Shown here one piece after another: positions 32,545-43,963 of a stretch of 64,000 bases of DNA; the first letter of the stretch is position 1; each line of letters starts with the position of its first letter. The position numbers and the translations under genes were made by a program. The notes below the pieces were generated by a model. It did not search any database. It was not told where the DNA came from and worked only from the letters and a program-made list of their open reading frames with translations. The stretch is from Codonopsis lanceolata (Eukaryota > Streptophyta > Magnoliopsida > Asterales > Campanulaceae), in the NCBI GenBank assembly GCA_013146195.2, contig CM028382.1:120913023-120977022 (forward strand), given 5' to 3'.

Positions 32545-32890
32545 TTCATGGCTGTTGAAGAAGTGAATTCATGGGTTGACAAGAAAACAAAAGGACTCAT
32601 AAAGGATATTCTAAGTCATGGATCTTTAGATGCAGACACTACAACTTTCATCTTTGGAAATTCTCTCCACTTCAAAGGACAGAAAACAGGATTTCCATCT
32701 CTTAGTGGAAAAACTGTCTCTGTTCTCTCTAGCTATGACAAGCTCTAAAATTTATTTTTATGAAGCTTCTGGCGGTTTCAAGGTCCTTCTTACGGCCTCC
32801 CATATCAGAGAGGCTATATCACAAGGCAGTTCTCTATGTACTTCTTACGGCCTCACGATATTAATGGACTCTGAAACATGTTAGAGAAAA
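32545..32890 (+). pseudogene. Serpin pseudogene fragment (exon 2)
   Basis: After TTGTTTTCAT the text reads AVEEVNSWVDKKTKGLIKDI, then TTFIFGNSLHFKGQKT, which matches plant serpins (VNSWVEKxTxGLIKDIL...LIFANALYFKG). A frameshift near 32690 moves the match to FHLLVEK and then YFYEASGGFKVL, equivalent to YVRAFDGFKVLGLPY, and degenerate repeats of CTTACGGCCTC follow. The reactive-centre loop is absent. Plant serpins inhibit proteases by a suicide mechanism; this piece cannot. Upstream exon 1 is not found. The fragment lies between mobile elements. Confidence 0.75.
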
Positions 32891-33746
32891 TCAAGTCGAA
32901 TCCTAACTCTTGTGCCAAGATTTTGGACTAAGGGAATTGAAGTAAACCACGTAATTTTTGGACGCCAAAATTCAAATTCTCATACGAGTTTGAAGCTCAA
33001 ATGGAAATGCAACATCTGAAACTCATGTTACCTTTTGATTTTAAATGCAAACATATTACATAAATGGTGCATACACGGGTATATATAATATGTATGTCCC
33101 AAAGGTAATTCATAAAGTTGTAATCGAAGTAGATGAGAAAAGCATGGACGCTGCAGCTGCCCATAAAGTTGTAATATAACTCGCTTCATTACAAAATTAT
33201 TGCCATGTTTTCTTTTTTGGACAATTACATTTTTCACTTTATCCTTACTTTTTTATCACTTTAATTTTGGGTGACATGCACACAAGCTTTAAAAGATATT
33301 ACACACAATATCAATATTTACAATCAAGTCAATTATATTTTTTACATGTGTGTAGGGTCAAACATAACAATAATTTTCGGACGTAGAGTATTACTTATGC
33401 CTAAAGTTGGAGTAAACATACTCTTAGTTACAAATTATATGTTCTGACATGTAACTCTAACTAAAGTCTAATCTTCACTTGAAAAGTGTTATCTTTCTAA
33501 AATTTTATGAAACAAATTTTCCATAATAATTAAGTCTCTCCGAAGAATCATTCTCAATTATAGCCAAAGCTAAACCATTAAGTATATCTTGTATGATTGT
33601 ATAATAAAAATCGTATTTCAAAAACTTAAACTTTGAAAATCTCCTTTTCTACAAATGCAACAATCTAGTCCTAGCCCTCACTAGCTCCTAGATGGAAATT
33701 ATTATTATCTGAAAGTGAAACCTAAATGCTAAACACTAGTTGCGAG
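32891..33746. other. AT-rich non-coding DNA between serpin remnant and CACTA end
   Basis: No supported feature. The first bases may be decayed serpin sequence. The open minus-strand frame at 33028-33237 shows no family motif. Confidence 0.35.
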
Positions 33747-34603
33747 CACTACAAGAAAACTGGACATTCACAACATTTGATTCACAACATTTTTTAAGAA
33801 ACGTTGTGATAGGGTCGCTTTACACAACGTTTTTCATAAAACGTTGTGATAGGGTCAGTTTACACAACGTTTTTCAAAAACCGTTGTGGTAGGGTCGCTT
33901 TCCACAACGTTGTTTAAGAAACGTTGTAATAGGTTCGTTCTTTAACAACATTTTTTTGAGAAACGTTGTCGTTGGAGCCATTTCACAACGTTTTATGTAA
34001 AACGTTGTCTATTTATCACTACAACGTTTAAAGCACAACTTGTTTTTGAGTCAAATTAGACAAAGTTTTTGGATAAATGTTGTGGTTGAGTTGTTTTAGA
34101 CAACGTTTCTTGAATAAAAGTTGTATTTGAGCTTTTTTTAATTTTTAAAAACGTTGTAATATACCCTGTCCAAAAAAAGGGCGGCATTATTTCGCACTCT
34201 TATCTTCACTTTCACATTTATTCACAAAAAGTAAGACGCCTAAAGAACGGAAAAGAAATATTGTGTGCAACAGATAAACCCTAGACCTTCTCCACGGTAC
34301 ATTGTTCCTCTCCTCAATAACCCAATCACAGATAAACCCTAGACCTTTTCCACGGTAAGTTGTTCCTCTCCTCAATAGCGCAATCTAATTTCTCTCTTTG
34401 TCTCTCAAACTCTCAATTAACGCAACATCTCTCTCTCTTTCTCGTGCTCCCAGTATCTTACGCAGTCACCACCAGTCCACCCGTCTTTGTCGCCCTTTCG
34501 CCAGAAAAGCTTAAAGCTTCTCCACTGTAAGTCCCTCCCTCCTTCTCCTTTCAAATTTTAAATCGGTTCTCTAATTTTTTTAGAAGAACTGAACTATAGG
34601 TTT

Positions 34604-34678
34604 GTTTATAGGCTATCAGGAAGAAATTGGAGTACACCAGACACATATTGTTCACCTACAGAGACTTATTTAATTACA
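34604..34678 (+). other. Possible small captured exon in the second CACTA element
   Basis: TTGTTTATAG is a good acceptor, followed by an open 70-base stretch (AIRKKLEYTRHILFTYRDL in one frame) and GTAAAATC as a donor. I do not recognise the product. It may belong to the captured subtilase or to another gene. Confidence 0.3.
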
Positions 34679-36064
34679 GGTAAAATCTATTGAAGTAGAT
34701 TGTTATTTTTTGTAGCCAAATTTTGATGATAATAGATTAGGGCTACACATGATATTAAGAAAAATGATGGTCATTGTATAAGTGATTCCATCCTAAAATC
34801 AAATTCAAATAAGTGATTTGATTTTGATTAACCTGTGAAGATCCTTAGCAAACAGGGAAATGACAGATGGACCCTGTATAATTTATCTTGGAATTGTTCT
34901 GTTTGGTAAAAAGAAATGATAATGATGAAGAATCTGATGCCATTTTATGTATTATGTAATAATCAAATTCAATTTGTAGTAATTTTTTACTGGGACCATT
35001 TGGGCTTGGATTTGTATGCCTTTAACATACTATTCACAAGAATAATTTTTTAATGTGAGCAATGATTATGAGCACAAGATTGTTAGGAGCAATGATGGTG
35101 AGCATGCTATGTGGCACATTTTCAACTATTCTTTAATCATCATGAATTCGTATACTTATTATAGCATTGGGATGAATATGTTTCCACGAATCTACTTGTG
35201 TTGTGTATGTGCTTGTTTAAATGTAGACATGAGCTTGAAATGCCTAAATCCATCTGACAAGAAATGTAGTTCTTAATAAAATTCTTGAAACTAGCTCAAG
35301 AACCGTGAAAATAAATTTAAAAAAATATACATTAAGCCTTCATCTAATGCTTTGTTGGACTATGAAAGTTGATGCTTACAAACCTATGAAAGCGTTTGAC
35401 CTGTTTCGGGGTATTGAGAAAATGAGGTACTTCAATTATGCAGTTTTGCTCTTCTATTTTCTTAGGTCTCGACACGTGCTATATACCTGTCTTACTTATC
35501 AAATTTATGTAATATACATGTAGAGTGGGGGGACATTCAATAACAAGTGCACCAAGACGTATTACTCGATTCAATCCTCAAAACTGTCTGATCATGTCGA
35601 TCTTTTGTCCAGCTCCACTTTGTCAGGGTACCGCCCTTGTTTCCTAACAAAAAAAAAGGAGTGAATATGACCCTTTGACTATAATTTTCATTATTTATTT
35701 TTTCTGCTTGGTTCCCTCTATTATTAACTTCTTTTGGTTAGTTTGTCAAATATAGTAAGTTTATGTTTCAATCAACTCTGGATTCTTATTATTATTATTT
35801 TCAATCTTATTACATATTAAACAAATATTGGTTTAATTTTCCTGTAATTCCATATTGAATGTGTATATCACCTATGAAGCCACTATAAGTCACATTATCA
35901 ATTAGCCAGGCACAGGCTACCCCATAAAAGGTTGGAGAATATCTTAATTAACTTATAGAAGTGAACTAACTAAGTAAATATTATGTTTCTTGATATCCAT
36001 TTCCTATTTTCTTCGCTCCATATTTAGTTGTTTTAGTACCATTCTCCTAATGAGTTCCCCCCTA

Positions 36065-36598
36065 AATTCAGCAACATTTCAAGAATAGATCCACATTATG
36101 GTTCCTATATTGCGAGATTTCATGATTCACTATTGAGGCAAGTTTTGAGAGGGGAGAAGTATATGAAATTATACAGTTATCATTACTTGATCAATGGATT
36201 TACTGTTCTTGTCACTCCTCAACAGGTATAATCTATGTGATATGTACTGGTCATTGACATTTATCATCAGCACTGTCACTAGCACTGTCACTGTAGAATG
36301 TGATGGTGCTTTTGCATGTGATGCTTGCTCCTATTATTTGTGGCTGTTATATATGAACATATAGGTAATATATAGCACATACATGTTTTTATCCTATCTT
36401 CATGGATGGCCTATTATTGGTTGTTCTTCTTTATGTGAATCATAATACTTGTCCTGATGGTTACATATGAATGCAGAGAAGCTGTCAAGTAGGAGAGAAG
36501 TGGAAAAAGTGATATTGGATTTTTTTTGTTAGAACTACTACTACTCACACTCCACAGTTCCTTGGAAGGAAATGGCCTGTGTCAAGTGTCATGTATAT
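36065..36598 (+). pseudogene. Captured subtilase (SBT2-type) prodomain exons
   Basis: Exon 1 (about 36065-36225, donor GTATAATC) reads YGSYIARFHDSLLRQVLRGE then KYMKLYSYHYLINGFTVLVT-PQQ. This is the inhibitor I9 prodomain of plant SBT2-group subtilisin-like proteases. Exon 2 (36476-36598) continues EKLSSRREVEKVILDF, then after a frameshift (extra T's near 36522) VRTTTTHTPQFLG, the start of the catalytic domain. The catalytic Asp, His and Ser regions are absent. A 250-bp intron is kept, so DNA rather than mRNA was captured. Assignment from recalled family motifs. Confidence 0.85.
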
Positions 36599-36992
36599 AT
36601 AACTTTGAAAAGTCTTAATTTAGAAAGTTAAAAATATCATTTGGGAGGATATAGCCCATGTCAATTATCAACTCTGAAAAGTCTTGATTCAATAATATAT
36701 TAGTTTGGACTTTGGAGGGAAAAGTGTATGCTATTTATAATCTTGAAAAGTCTTCAGTTTCAAAAGTTGCCAAAAAAACACTCTACATTCATCTAAGAAA
36801 TTTTTTTGGTCCCTGTAGTTGTGAGTTTCTTAGTCTCCAAATACTCATTTTGCCACCCTAGTAATAGGCTAACAATTTTCTGCCTAAAGAGTCAAGGTTG
36901 ACATTCCAAAGATAAACATCACTGAATAATATCTGCAAGTCATTTTCAGAATTGTCTTCTGGAAATTGAAACCCATGTTACATATATGGACT

Positions 36993-39900
36993 TGTAACAC
37001 CCCACTCCTTGGTTAGCTTGACGTGCGTGCAATACTTGCACTTCTTCCTTTGTTGACCGTATGTTTGGTTTGCGAGAGGGTCTAGATGTGTATGTGAGAC
37101 AACATTAAGACCAAAACACTATTAAGAGATGTCCCATAGTTGTTGACTTGCTAAAGTCACAAGTCGTGACTCGACGATAGTCGGAATGTGACGCGATTGG
37201 GAGTTTGTTCGCGTATTTTGTTCATGACCTCGGTTTGGTCCTAGACCTCTACATGATGATTGATTAACATGTTTATATGTATTAGATTTCAAGTTGTATG
37301 TGTTCCTTAAGTCTATCGATGAATTGGAAGCCTTAGAGATAGCATTCGTCTCTATCGCGTAGTTCGGGGATTGAGTCGCGTAATCGTCTCTCCTTTGGAG
37401 ATCTTATTCCCCTAGTTGTTATTCAACTTTCTATAAGTATTAAAGCTTCTTTATTAGCCCTTAGACTTGCCATAAAGTTTCCTTTCATTGCTCCTTCAAT
37501 TGCTAGTTCATTCGTCGTTTCAGTTGCAGGTTGTTGTGCCTTTTCTCGGTTTCGCTCTGAGTTGTTTCGCGAGTTGTTTGTGGGTGTTCTATGAGATTCA
37601 TAGACCTACTTTGGATGGGTTTTGAACCTTGTTTGATTTGGTTATGTGTTTGAGGTCATTTGGGGTTGAATTCCAAGCTATTTTTGGTCTGGGAGGCTTA
37701 CGGCCGAAAGGGGGGAGGACCTTGCCCCCGCAAGGTCATCAGAAATTGTCCAAGGAGTGGGCTAAGGAGCTTGTGGACTCAATTCTTGGGGGACCTTGCG
37801 ACCGCAAGGTGCCCCGACCCTGCTTTGCCCTGTTTTGTGATTTGACGAGAAATACCTATCCTACCATGATCAAACCCCATCTAAACCCTTCCTAACGTCC
37901 CATACTTAGCCCTAATCATGTCCTAACATTAGTTGGGAGTTAATTAAGGTTATATTAGTGAGTGATTACTCCTAATCTTTACTAATTGTACCAAGGAATT
38001 CCCTATTATGCCCTCTTGGTTTGTGGAAGTATATAAACCCAAACCCTTTGCAATTTTCAAAAATCCTCTTCATTTCTTCTCCTCCTTCATATGTATTAGA
38101 GAGAGAGAGAGAGAGAGTTGTTGGGGGTTTTTGAGCCCTAGCTTCATTCTTCCTTCGATCCGCAAAGATCCAACCGTCGGATTGCCTTCAAACTTCGAAT
38201 TTGTGAAGCCCTCGACGAGTAGAACAAGTTCACATATCGGATTTTCGTTCTTTGTAGTTTTCATCCAAGCTAGGTAAGTTACTTTCTTTTGATTTTGGTT
38301 CATTGGCCCTAAGGAAACAACCTATGTGCTATTTGTGGGCAATGAACACTTGATATGCTATGTATGCTTATTTTGGGGATTTTTGGAAATATGAACTTGT
38401 TAATTGCATGAATGAAATGATTTGAATAATATTATGTGTTGTAAGAAATGGGTTATGATTTATGTTGGATTTTGTTATGAATTTTAGGGCTTGAGTATCA
38501 AGCCCGAATTATTGGAGAAATTGTTGTTAATTGAAGTGAGTGTTAATGTTGAGATTGATGAAATGTGTAAAGAATGAAACTTAGTATTTAGAATAACCGA
38601 AGTCGTAATAAGTTCAATAATGTGTTAATGAACCCGGGTTGAAATCCTACGGCATTTGGGTTTCGTTTGAATATGATTATGATGAGTTCTTGGATTTTTA
38701 GGCTTAAGAATCAAGCCCGAATGAATTTTGGGATTTCATTGTATATATGAATGAAATGTTTAATTGTGGGTTTATGAAACACAAAAAGAATGAAATGTAG
38801 AATTAAGACTCAACGGAGTCATTATAAGGCCAATAATATGATAACAAGCCTTTGGTTGAAACCGTGTGATGTTCGGGTCTTGTGTGGTTATGTTTGCGCA
38901 CACTCGAGTATCTTGTTTGGTGTCCAATTGAGACACTCATGTTATAGAGACCTATTGGGAATTTTTTTAGAGAGTGCTTGTAGAGCACGGAGCATTAGAG
39001 ACCAACCTATGGTATCTAGTATGGTTGAAAAATAATTATTGAGTGAGTTCTCAGTTTTGGGGAAACTTGATCGGTTGCACATGAACGTACTTGTGGGTTA
39101 TGACTACGGTGTAGTCTTTGGTTTAATTTCAAGTAGAGGTCCATTACAGACCTCATAATATGATTCTTGGTGGGTTTATGCTATTCTTGATTTAATTGGT
39201 GACTTGAGAACTTTTAAGATTAATTGGCTGTGAGCAATGTATTTGCCTTGACTTGATTTATGGTAGAGAATAATAACCTACTTGGTCACATAAGTTCGCT
39301 CTTGTCGAATTCATTCATTATTTGTTTATATTGAGTAAATACATACTTGAGCATTTGGTCGGACGGGTTCGCTCTTGTCGAATTCGATCGTTATTTGGTC
39401 TTTACGAGTAAATATCTACTTGTGCATTGCATTGAGTCCAGCTGGAATTATTTGGTATGATTTTTATGTCAGGGTGGGACGATACATCGCCTATACGAAT
39501 CGTCAGATTCGTATTCACTATGGATCGCCGTACCTGGGACCTCACACACCCCTCCATTGTTTGCCGCAATGGGGAAGTAGCCTCTTTGCCGTATCAATAT
39601 GTGCGTCACAGGCTGCTATTAGCCGGCGGAGTTCGGTATATCGATGCGAAGACACGAGCATCGTAGTAACGATATTGGGTTAACAGTGTTTTTGTTGCAG
39701 GAGCTACGTAGCGGCCGGGCCTATAACATATCCTATTGTGATGTTCAATACTCGCACTTATGTGAATAACGTGCTAAGTGCAAATTTGTGATCATTTGAG
39801 GGTTGGACCCATGTTGTGATCATTTGAGGGTTGGACCCATGGTTTTATTATTGAGGGTTGGGCCCATGTTCTGGTTGTACATGATTATTGTTGGTACATT

Positions 39901-40768
39901 ATTATTATGATGCCACGATTGTATTTATACTAGTGCATTATGCCATGCCATGCTATGTCATACAGTAGCATTTAGTAGCTTACTGGGTCATTATGACTCA
40001 TTTCGTGTGTTTGTTTTCATTAGTTTGTGCAGTGAGCTCGTTAGTGCGCGTTGCAGTTGCGGACTAGTGATTTCTAGCAGGTGGTCTTCCCGGCGATAGC
40101 TTGGATTTATTATTGTATTTATTCATCTTGTGAGATGTGGATGTAAAGTTATGTTAACTTTACTTGGGTAGTTATGTTAGTATTTTATTATCGTTTCTTT
40201 TTGGGAGCCGACTTGTTTGGTCGAGCAGTTGTATTTATTTAGAAGTTATTTTGTCGTCTTCCCGAGCAAGGTTGTAGCCCGCGTATTCTAGTATTGTGTT
40301 ATGGTTATTTCTATCTTTGTCAACTTAGTTGTGAGATTTTGGTTTAGTTGTCTAGTATTTAATCTCTTATTCTTTTAGTTGATCTGTCCCTCAGGCATGT
40401 TATAGCCGTTGAGTGGTTGTTTATCAGGTTGGTATTTTGTTGATTCGCCGGCCTTTGGTTGCCGATGGTTTGTTGCCCGTGCGCAATGTTGCGTCACGCG
40501 CGCCGTAGATTTGTCAAGAGATAGTTTTCTCTTAGCCTTGCGTTCCTTGGTCTAGGATTAAAGGCTTGGGTTCCACTTATGATTTGCTTTCGCATATTTT
40601 AGTTTTGTTATTCTGTTTTGCCGTTACGGCTTTTACATTCGTGTTTTAAGCCTGTTGGCTCAACTTTGACTCGCACCATTATGCTTAGCAGGTGCTTGTC
40701 CGTCTCTTAGTCTGTCTTGGTGGCACGACCTTTGGATTTCGCGTTGGAGTCCGGGTCGGGTCGCCACA
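36993..40768 (+). mobile_element. 5' LTR of a Tekay-like gypsy element, 3776 bp
   Basis: It starts TGTAACACCCCACTCC and ends GGTCGCCACA before the primer site at 40770. The start is confirmed by the matching 3' LTR start at 43571 (78 of 80 bases equal). Five bases to the left are GGACT; no right-hand duplicate can be tested. Inside are two palindromes (37718-37737, 37793-37810), a TATA box (38030), a GA microsatellite (38097-38117) and a three-fold repeat of GAGGGTTGGACCCATG (39788-39869). Confidence 0.88.
37718..37810 (+). promoter_or_regulatory. Paired palindromes in the Tekay LTR U3
   Basis: GACCTTGC-CCCC-GCAAGGTC (37718-37737) and ACCTTGCG-AC-CGCAAGGT (37793-37810) each have perfect 8-bp arms. 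They lie about 220-290 bp upstream of TATATAAA (38030-38037). The Athila-like LTR at 49218 has the same core four times. Confidence 0.75.
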
Positions 40769-40769
40769 C

Positions 40770-40782
40770 TTGGTATCAGAGC
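40770..40782 (+). promoter_or_regulatory. tRNA-Met primer-binding site (Tekay-like element)
   Basis: TTGGTATCAGAGC, two bases after the LTR, matches the initiator-tRNA-Met site used by many plant gypsy elements. Confidence 0.9.
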
Positions 40783-40878
40783 TATAAATTAGCTATTTCG
40801 CCAGATAGGTTCCTTGGCCTAGTTTGGGTTGGGTTTATTGTTGAGTTATTAACGCTGAGCGTTCTTTGTAAGCGTATT

Positions 40879-41795
40879 ATGTCAGGAACTTGGCGTGGAG
40901 CTAGTTCTAGTAGACCTCGTTCGAGTACAGCTCGTGGCGACGAGAGATGTGAGAACGTTAATGATCCGCGTGTAACTCCTCCACAGATGTTTGGATTGGA
41001 AGACGATTCTACTGTTCTTGCAAGGTTCTTGAAGTTGAAACCAGAAAGTTTTGATGGAGAGCCAGATGCTGCTAAGGCGGAGCGTTGGCTAGAAAGCATG
41101 GAGAAGATCTTTGCAGTTTTGGGTTGTACATCAGAAGAGATGGTTACCTTAGCGGTGTTTAGATTGGATGGTGTGGCCGAGCATTGGTGGCTTGAATTAC
41201 AAGATCATTGGAGACAACATGGAGTGCCTCGAGTGTGGGAGAAATTTGTCATGGAGTTTATGGTACGGTGTATTCCGGTAGTAATTCGAGAAAGAAGAGA
41301 GATGGAATTCCTATTGTTAGAACAAAGAGATATGACCATGGCTCGGTATTCAACAAAGTTTACAGAGTTGGCTCGTTACAGTAGTTACTTAGTACCAGAT
41401 GAGGCCAGGAAGACCGAGCAGTTCGTGAAATGCCTGAGAACGAAATATCGTAGGCAACTTATTCCATTACAGCTTACGGATTACCAGGGGCCTGGATCGC
41501 ATATGCGATGGAGATGGATATCGAGGATCATGCTCAAGAGAGAATCTTAGACACTATTAAGATTGATACTTCTACCTCTAGACGGAGACGACGAGGTGAC
41601 GAGTTGACATGTAACTTTTGTAAGAGAACATGACACACCGAGGATAGATGTTGGGGTAAATCAGGGAAGTGTTTTGCTTGTGGCGGTGATAATATTCGAA
41701 AAGATTGCCCGAGGATGAGAGTTAGTCGGTCTGGGAGTACTAGTCAACAATCTAGTGGCTCCAAGAGAGATGGTGATGGTCGGCCTAGAGTTTGA
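40879..41795 (+). pseudogene. Tekay-like gag with two zinc knuckles
   Basis: The ATG at 40879 starts MSGTWRGASSSRP. The retrotransposon gag core follows: FLKLKPESFDGEPDAAKAE, WLESMEKIF, VFRLDGVAEHWW, RYSTKFTELARYS and KCLRTKYRRQLI. A one-base shift near 41500 is needed to continue with AYAMEMDIEDHAQERILDT, then knuckles CNFCKRT-*-HTEDRC (TGA at 41630) and CFACGGDNIRKDC. The frame closes at TGA 41793. Protease, RT, RNase H and integrase should follow but do not, so the element keeps gag only. Confidence 0.85.
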
Positions 41796-43570
41796 GGCCG
41801 CGTGTGAGTGGCAGTTTGCATTACGGAGTTTTGAGACCTACCCGAGTTAGAAAGGTATTCTCTCATGTATATTTTATACCAATGTTACTATTATTGATAT
41901 TATGAGTATGTGTTTAAATCGGTAGCTCATGTGCATTCATACATACATTACATGGTGTATTGAGTATTATTGGTTATTTGTTTGATCGGGGATAATACCC
42001 CAATGTGAGATCGATATGTGATATTGTTTGTTTTGTGAATTGTCGGTAGGTAATCACACGTTGTGTGTGGGTTCTTGCAAAATCTATATATAAGGGACTA
42101 TACGGTATATAAAGAGTATGGTGATGGATTCATGCTATGACGATAAGTAATCAATGGTATTTTGGAGTTATAGTTTCATTGGCCTATATTAAGAACCATA
42201 GTGTGAATATATGTATAAATATAAATATATATGAAGCATGAATTGTATGTTGATACTTATCGGTTTAGTATGATATTTGTATATTCTATAAAGATATGTT
42301 TTATGTAATGAATAGTATAATACTATATTATTGTTAGTGGTTATTATGCGTGTAGGATATACACTCGACTTGTGAGAAGGTTAAAGGTTGCGATTTAGAA
42401 GATAATCACGGTTGCCCGGGAGTGTATGACGCCTCACCGCGAGTATTGAGACGTTAACGTTGCGATAGGATGCTTAGAGTATGTGTGGTTGTAGATTTGG
42501 CCTAGAGCTTTAGAAAGGATGGTCTTGCGGAGTGTAGACGCTACGAGTGTTAGTGGGCGTGTCGGTTTCTTGTAATTTATAGTGAATTATCTTGGTTGAG
42601 TGTACTAGGTACACGAGTTTTGTGATAGCTATGATTGTTGTTTGCCAAGGTAATAGACCTTGTTACTTGGCTTGATTTTATTCAGTTATGTGCATTAGTT
42701 GTAGGAAACACCTATTTGATGCATTTACATTGTAGTATATTGAATTCTCATTTCATAATTATTATATCTTGTACATTCATTTCATTAGCGTAAGGAGACT
42801 GTTGAAGGATTCTTAAAACTTTTTATTCATGAACCTTCGCATCCTTACGACGGAAGCTTTTGAAGCTAATTCAGTAGGTACCCTGAATTGGTGACCAAAA
42901 GGTATTCGTCGTTGAACTAGGATTGGTAAGAATTATGTTAGGAATTGACTATACCCGTTACCAAATGGAATGCACAGAAATGGAACGACTTTTCAAAACA
43001 TTTCAATTATGTGCTCTTATGTGTTCATACCCGTGATTAGGAAATCACGAGTGTGAGTTGCATTGTCTAAATGTTAATTTAATTATCTCTACCATGTTTG
43101 CGAATTGCTCCATAGGCAATTATTATTTCTTTTAACTTAGAACCTCTTGTGCTTGAATTTCGTGTTGAACCCCGAGACAAATAGTTTCGGTAGTTGGATG
43201 TTGAAGTGTCCTTGAATGTGTTTTTCATGTTAAAAATTGGCGTTTTACTTACATGATTGGCATAGTGTTGTTCGTATGTGTATTTGCGACTCAAGTATTG
43301 GTCATAGTATTTTCAATCGTAAGTGTTTGATGATTGAGTGTTCGTGGACTTTTGAATTTGGATTATTGTAGTTCGACCTTCGTGTGCTTGGTTTAGTATA
43401 TGGTGGTAGACTCGAAGATTCGAGTCGGGTTGGTGGTTTTGAACTCAGTGTTCACGGGATTAAGAGACAATGTAATCGTTGTCTCGACGTATCGTGGTTG
43501 AGTGTTGACCTAACGTTGGATTGTGTTGTGGTCTAGAATTCGGGACGAATTCTTTTTAAGGTGGAGAGAG
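41796..43570 (+). other. Internal region of the Tekay-like element without pol
   Basis: No protease, RT or integrase motif is visible in any frame. The DNA is AT-rich with no long frame. Its end GACGAATTCTTTTTAAGGTGGAGAGAG (43544-43570, a purine tract) is the usual polypurine tract and 3' end of Tekay/Del chromoviruses. So pol was deleted or replaced by unrelated sequence. Confidence 0.65.
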
Positions 43571-43650
43571 TGTAACACCCCGCTCCTTGGTTAGCTTGAT
43601 GTGCGTGCAATACTTGCACTTCTTCCTTTGTTGACCGTATGTTTGGTTTG
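43571..43650 (+). mobile_element. 3' LTR start of the Tekay-like element, cut after 80 bp
   Basis: It matches 36993-37072 with two differences, A/G and C/T, and follows the polypurine tract. At 43651 an Athila-like LTR begins. The rest of this LTR is not found elsewhere in the window. Confidence 0.88.
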
Positions 43651-43854
43651 TGATCGATGTATTTTATACGTCGATTTTATATGCTTCTGTGACTTGAATT
43701 AGGCTATTTCACGAGTCTTTTAAGTACTAATATATGTTTTTGGTGAGTTTTGTAAGTTTCAGGATTGTTCGTGAAAATACTGAGAAACTCCAGGGTTTTA
43801 AGTGCAAATTACAAAAGAAAGAATTGAAGAAAATGAAAAGATGTCATTACGGAC
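43651..43854 (+). mobile_element. 5' LTR fragment of an Athila-like gypsy element
   Basis: It starts TGATCGATGTATTTTATACG and matches 49218-49390 over about 170 bp (ATATGCTTCT, TTTCACGAGTCTTTT, AACTCCAGGGTTTTAAGTGC). It is cut by the assembly gap. It lies inside the Tekay 3' LTR, so this insertion is younger. Confidence 0.75.
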
Positions 43855-43954
43855 NNNNNNNNNNNNNNNNNNNNNNNNNNNNNNNNNNNNNNNNNNNNNN
43901 NNNNNNNNNNNNNNNNNNNNNNNNNNNNNNNNNNNNNNNNNNNNNNNNNNNNNN
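43855..43954. other. Assembly gap of 100 N
   Basis: Exactly 100 unknown bases, the usual placeholder for a gap of unknown size. It separates the Athila LTR start from a tandem array, so the 5' part of the nested Tat element and most of the Athila interior may be missing here. Confidence 0.98.
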
Positions 43955-43963
43955 AATTGCATG

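Larger units (their letters stand above)
33747..36992. mobile_element. Second CACTA element of the same family, left end only
   Basis: It begins CACTACAAGAAAAC at 33747, followed by the same ACAACGTTTTT / AAAACGTTGT subterminal repeats (33771-34165) and the same boundary words (CCAAAAAAAGGGCGGCATTA) as the element at 23887. No right end (GTAGTG with inverted repeats) is found; the Tekay LTR starts at 36993, so the right end was probably lost or displaced. A 5' UTR-like segment with a roughly 60-bp direct repeat (34271-34326 and 34331-34386) and subtilase exons lie inside. Confidence 0.75.
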
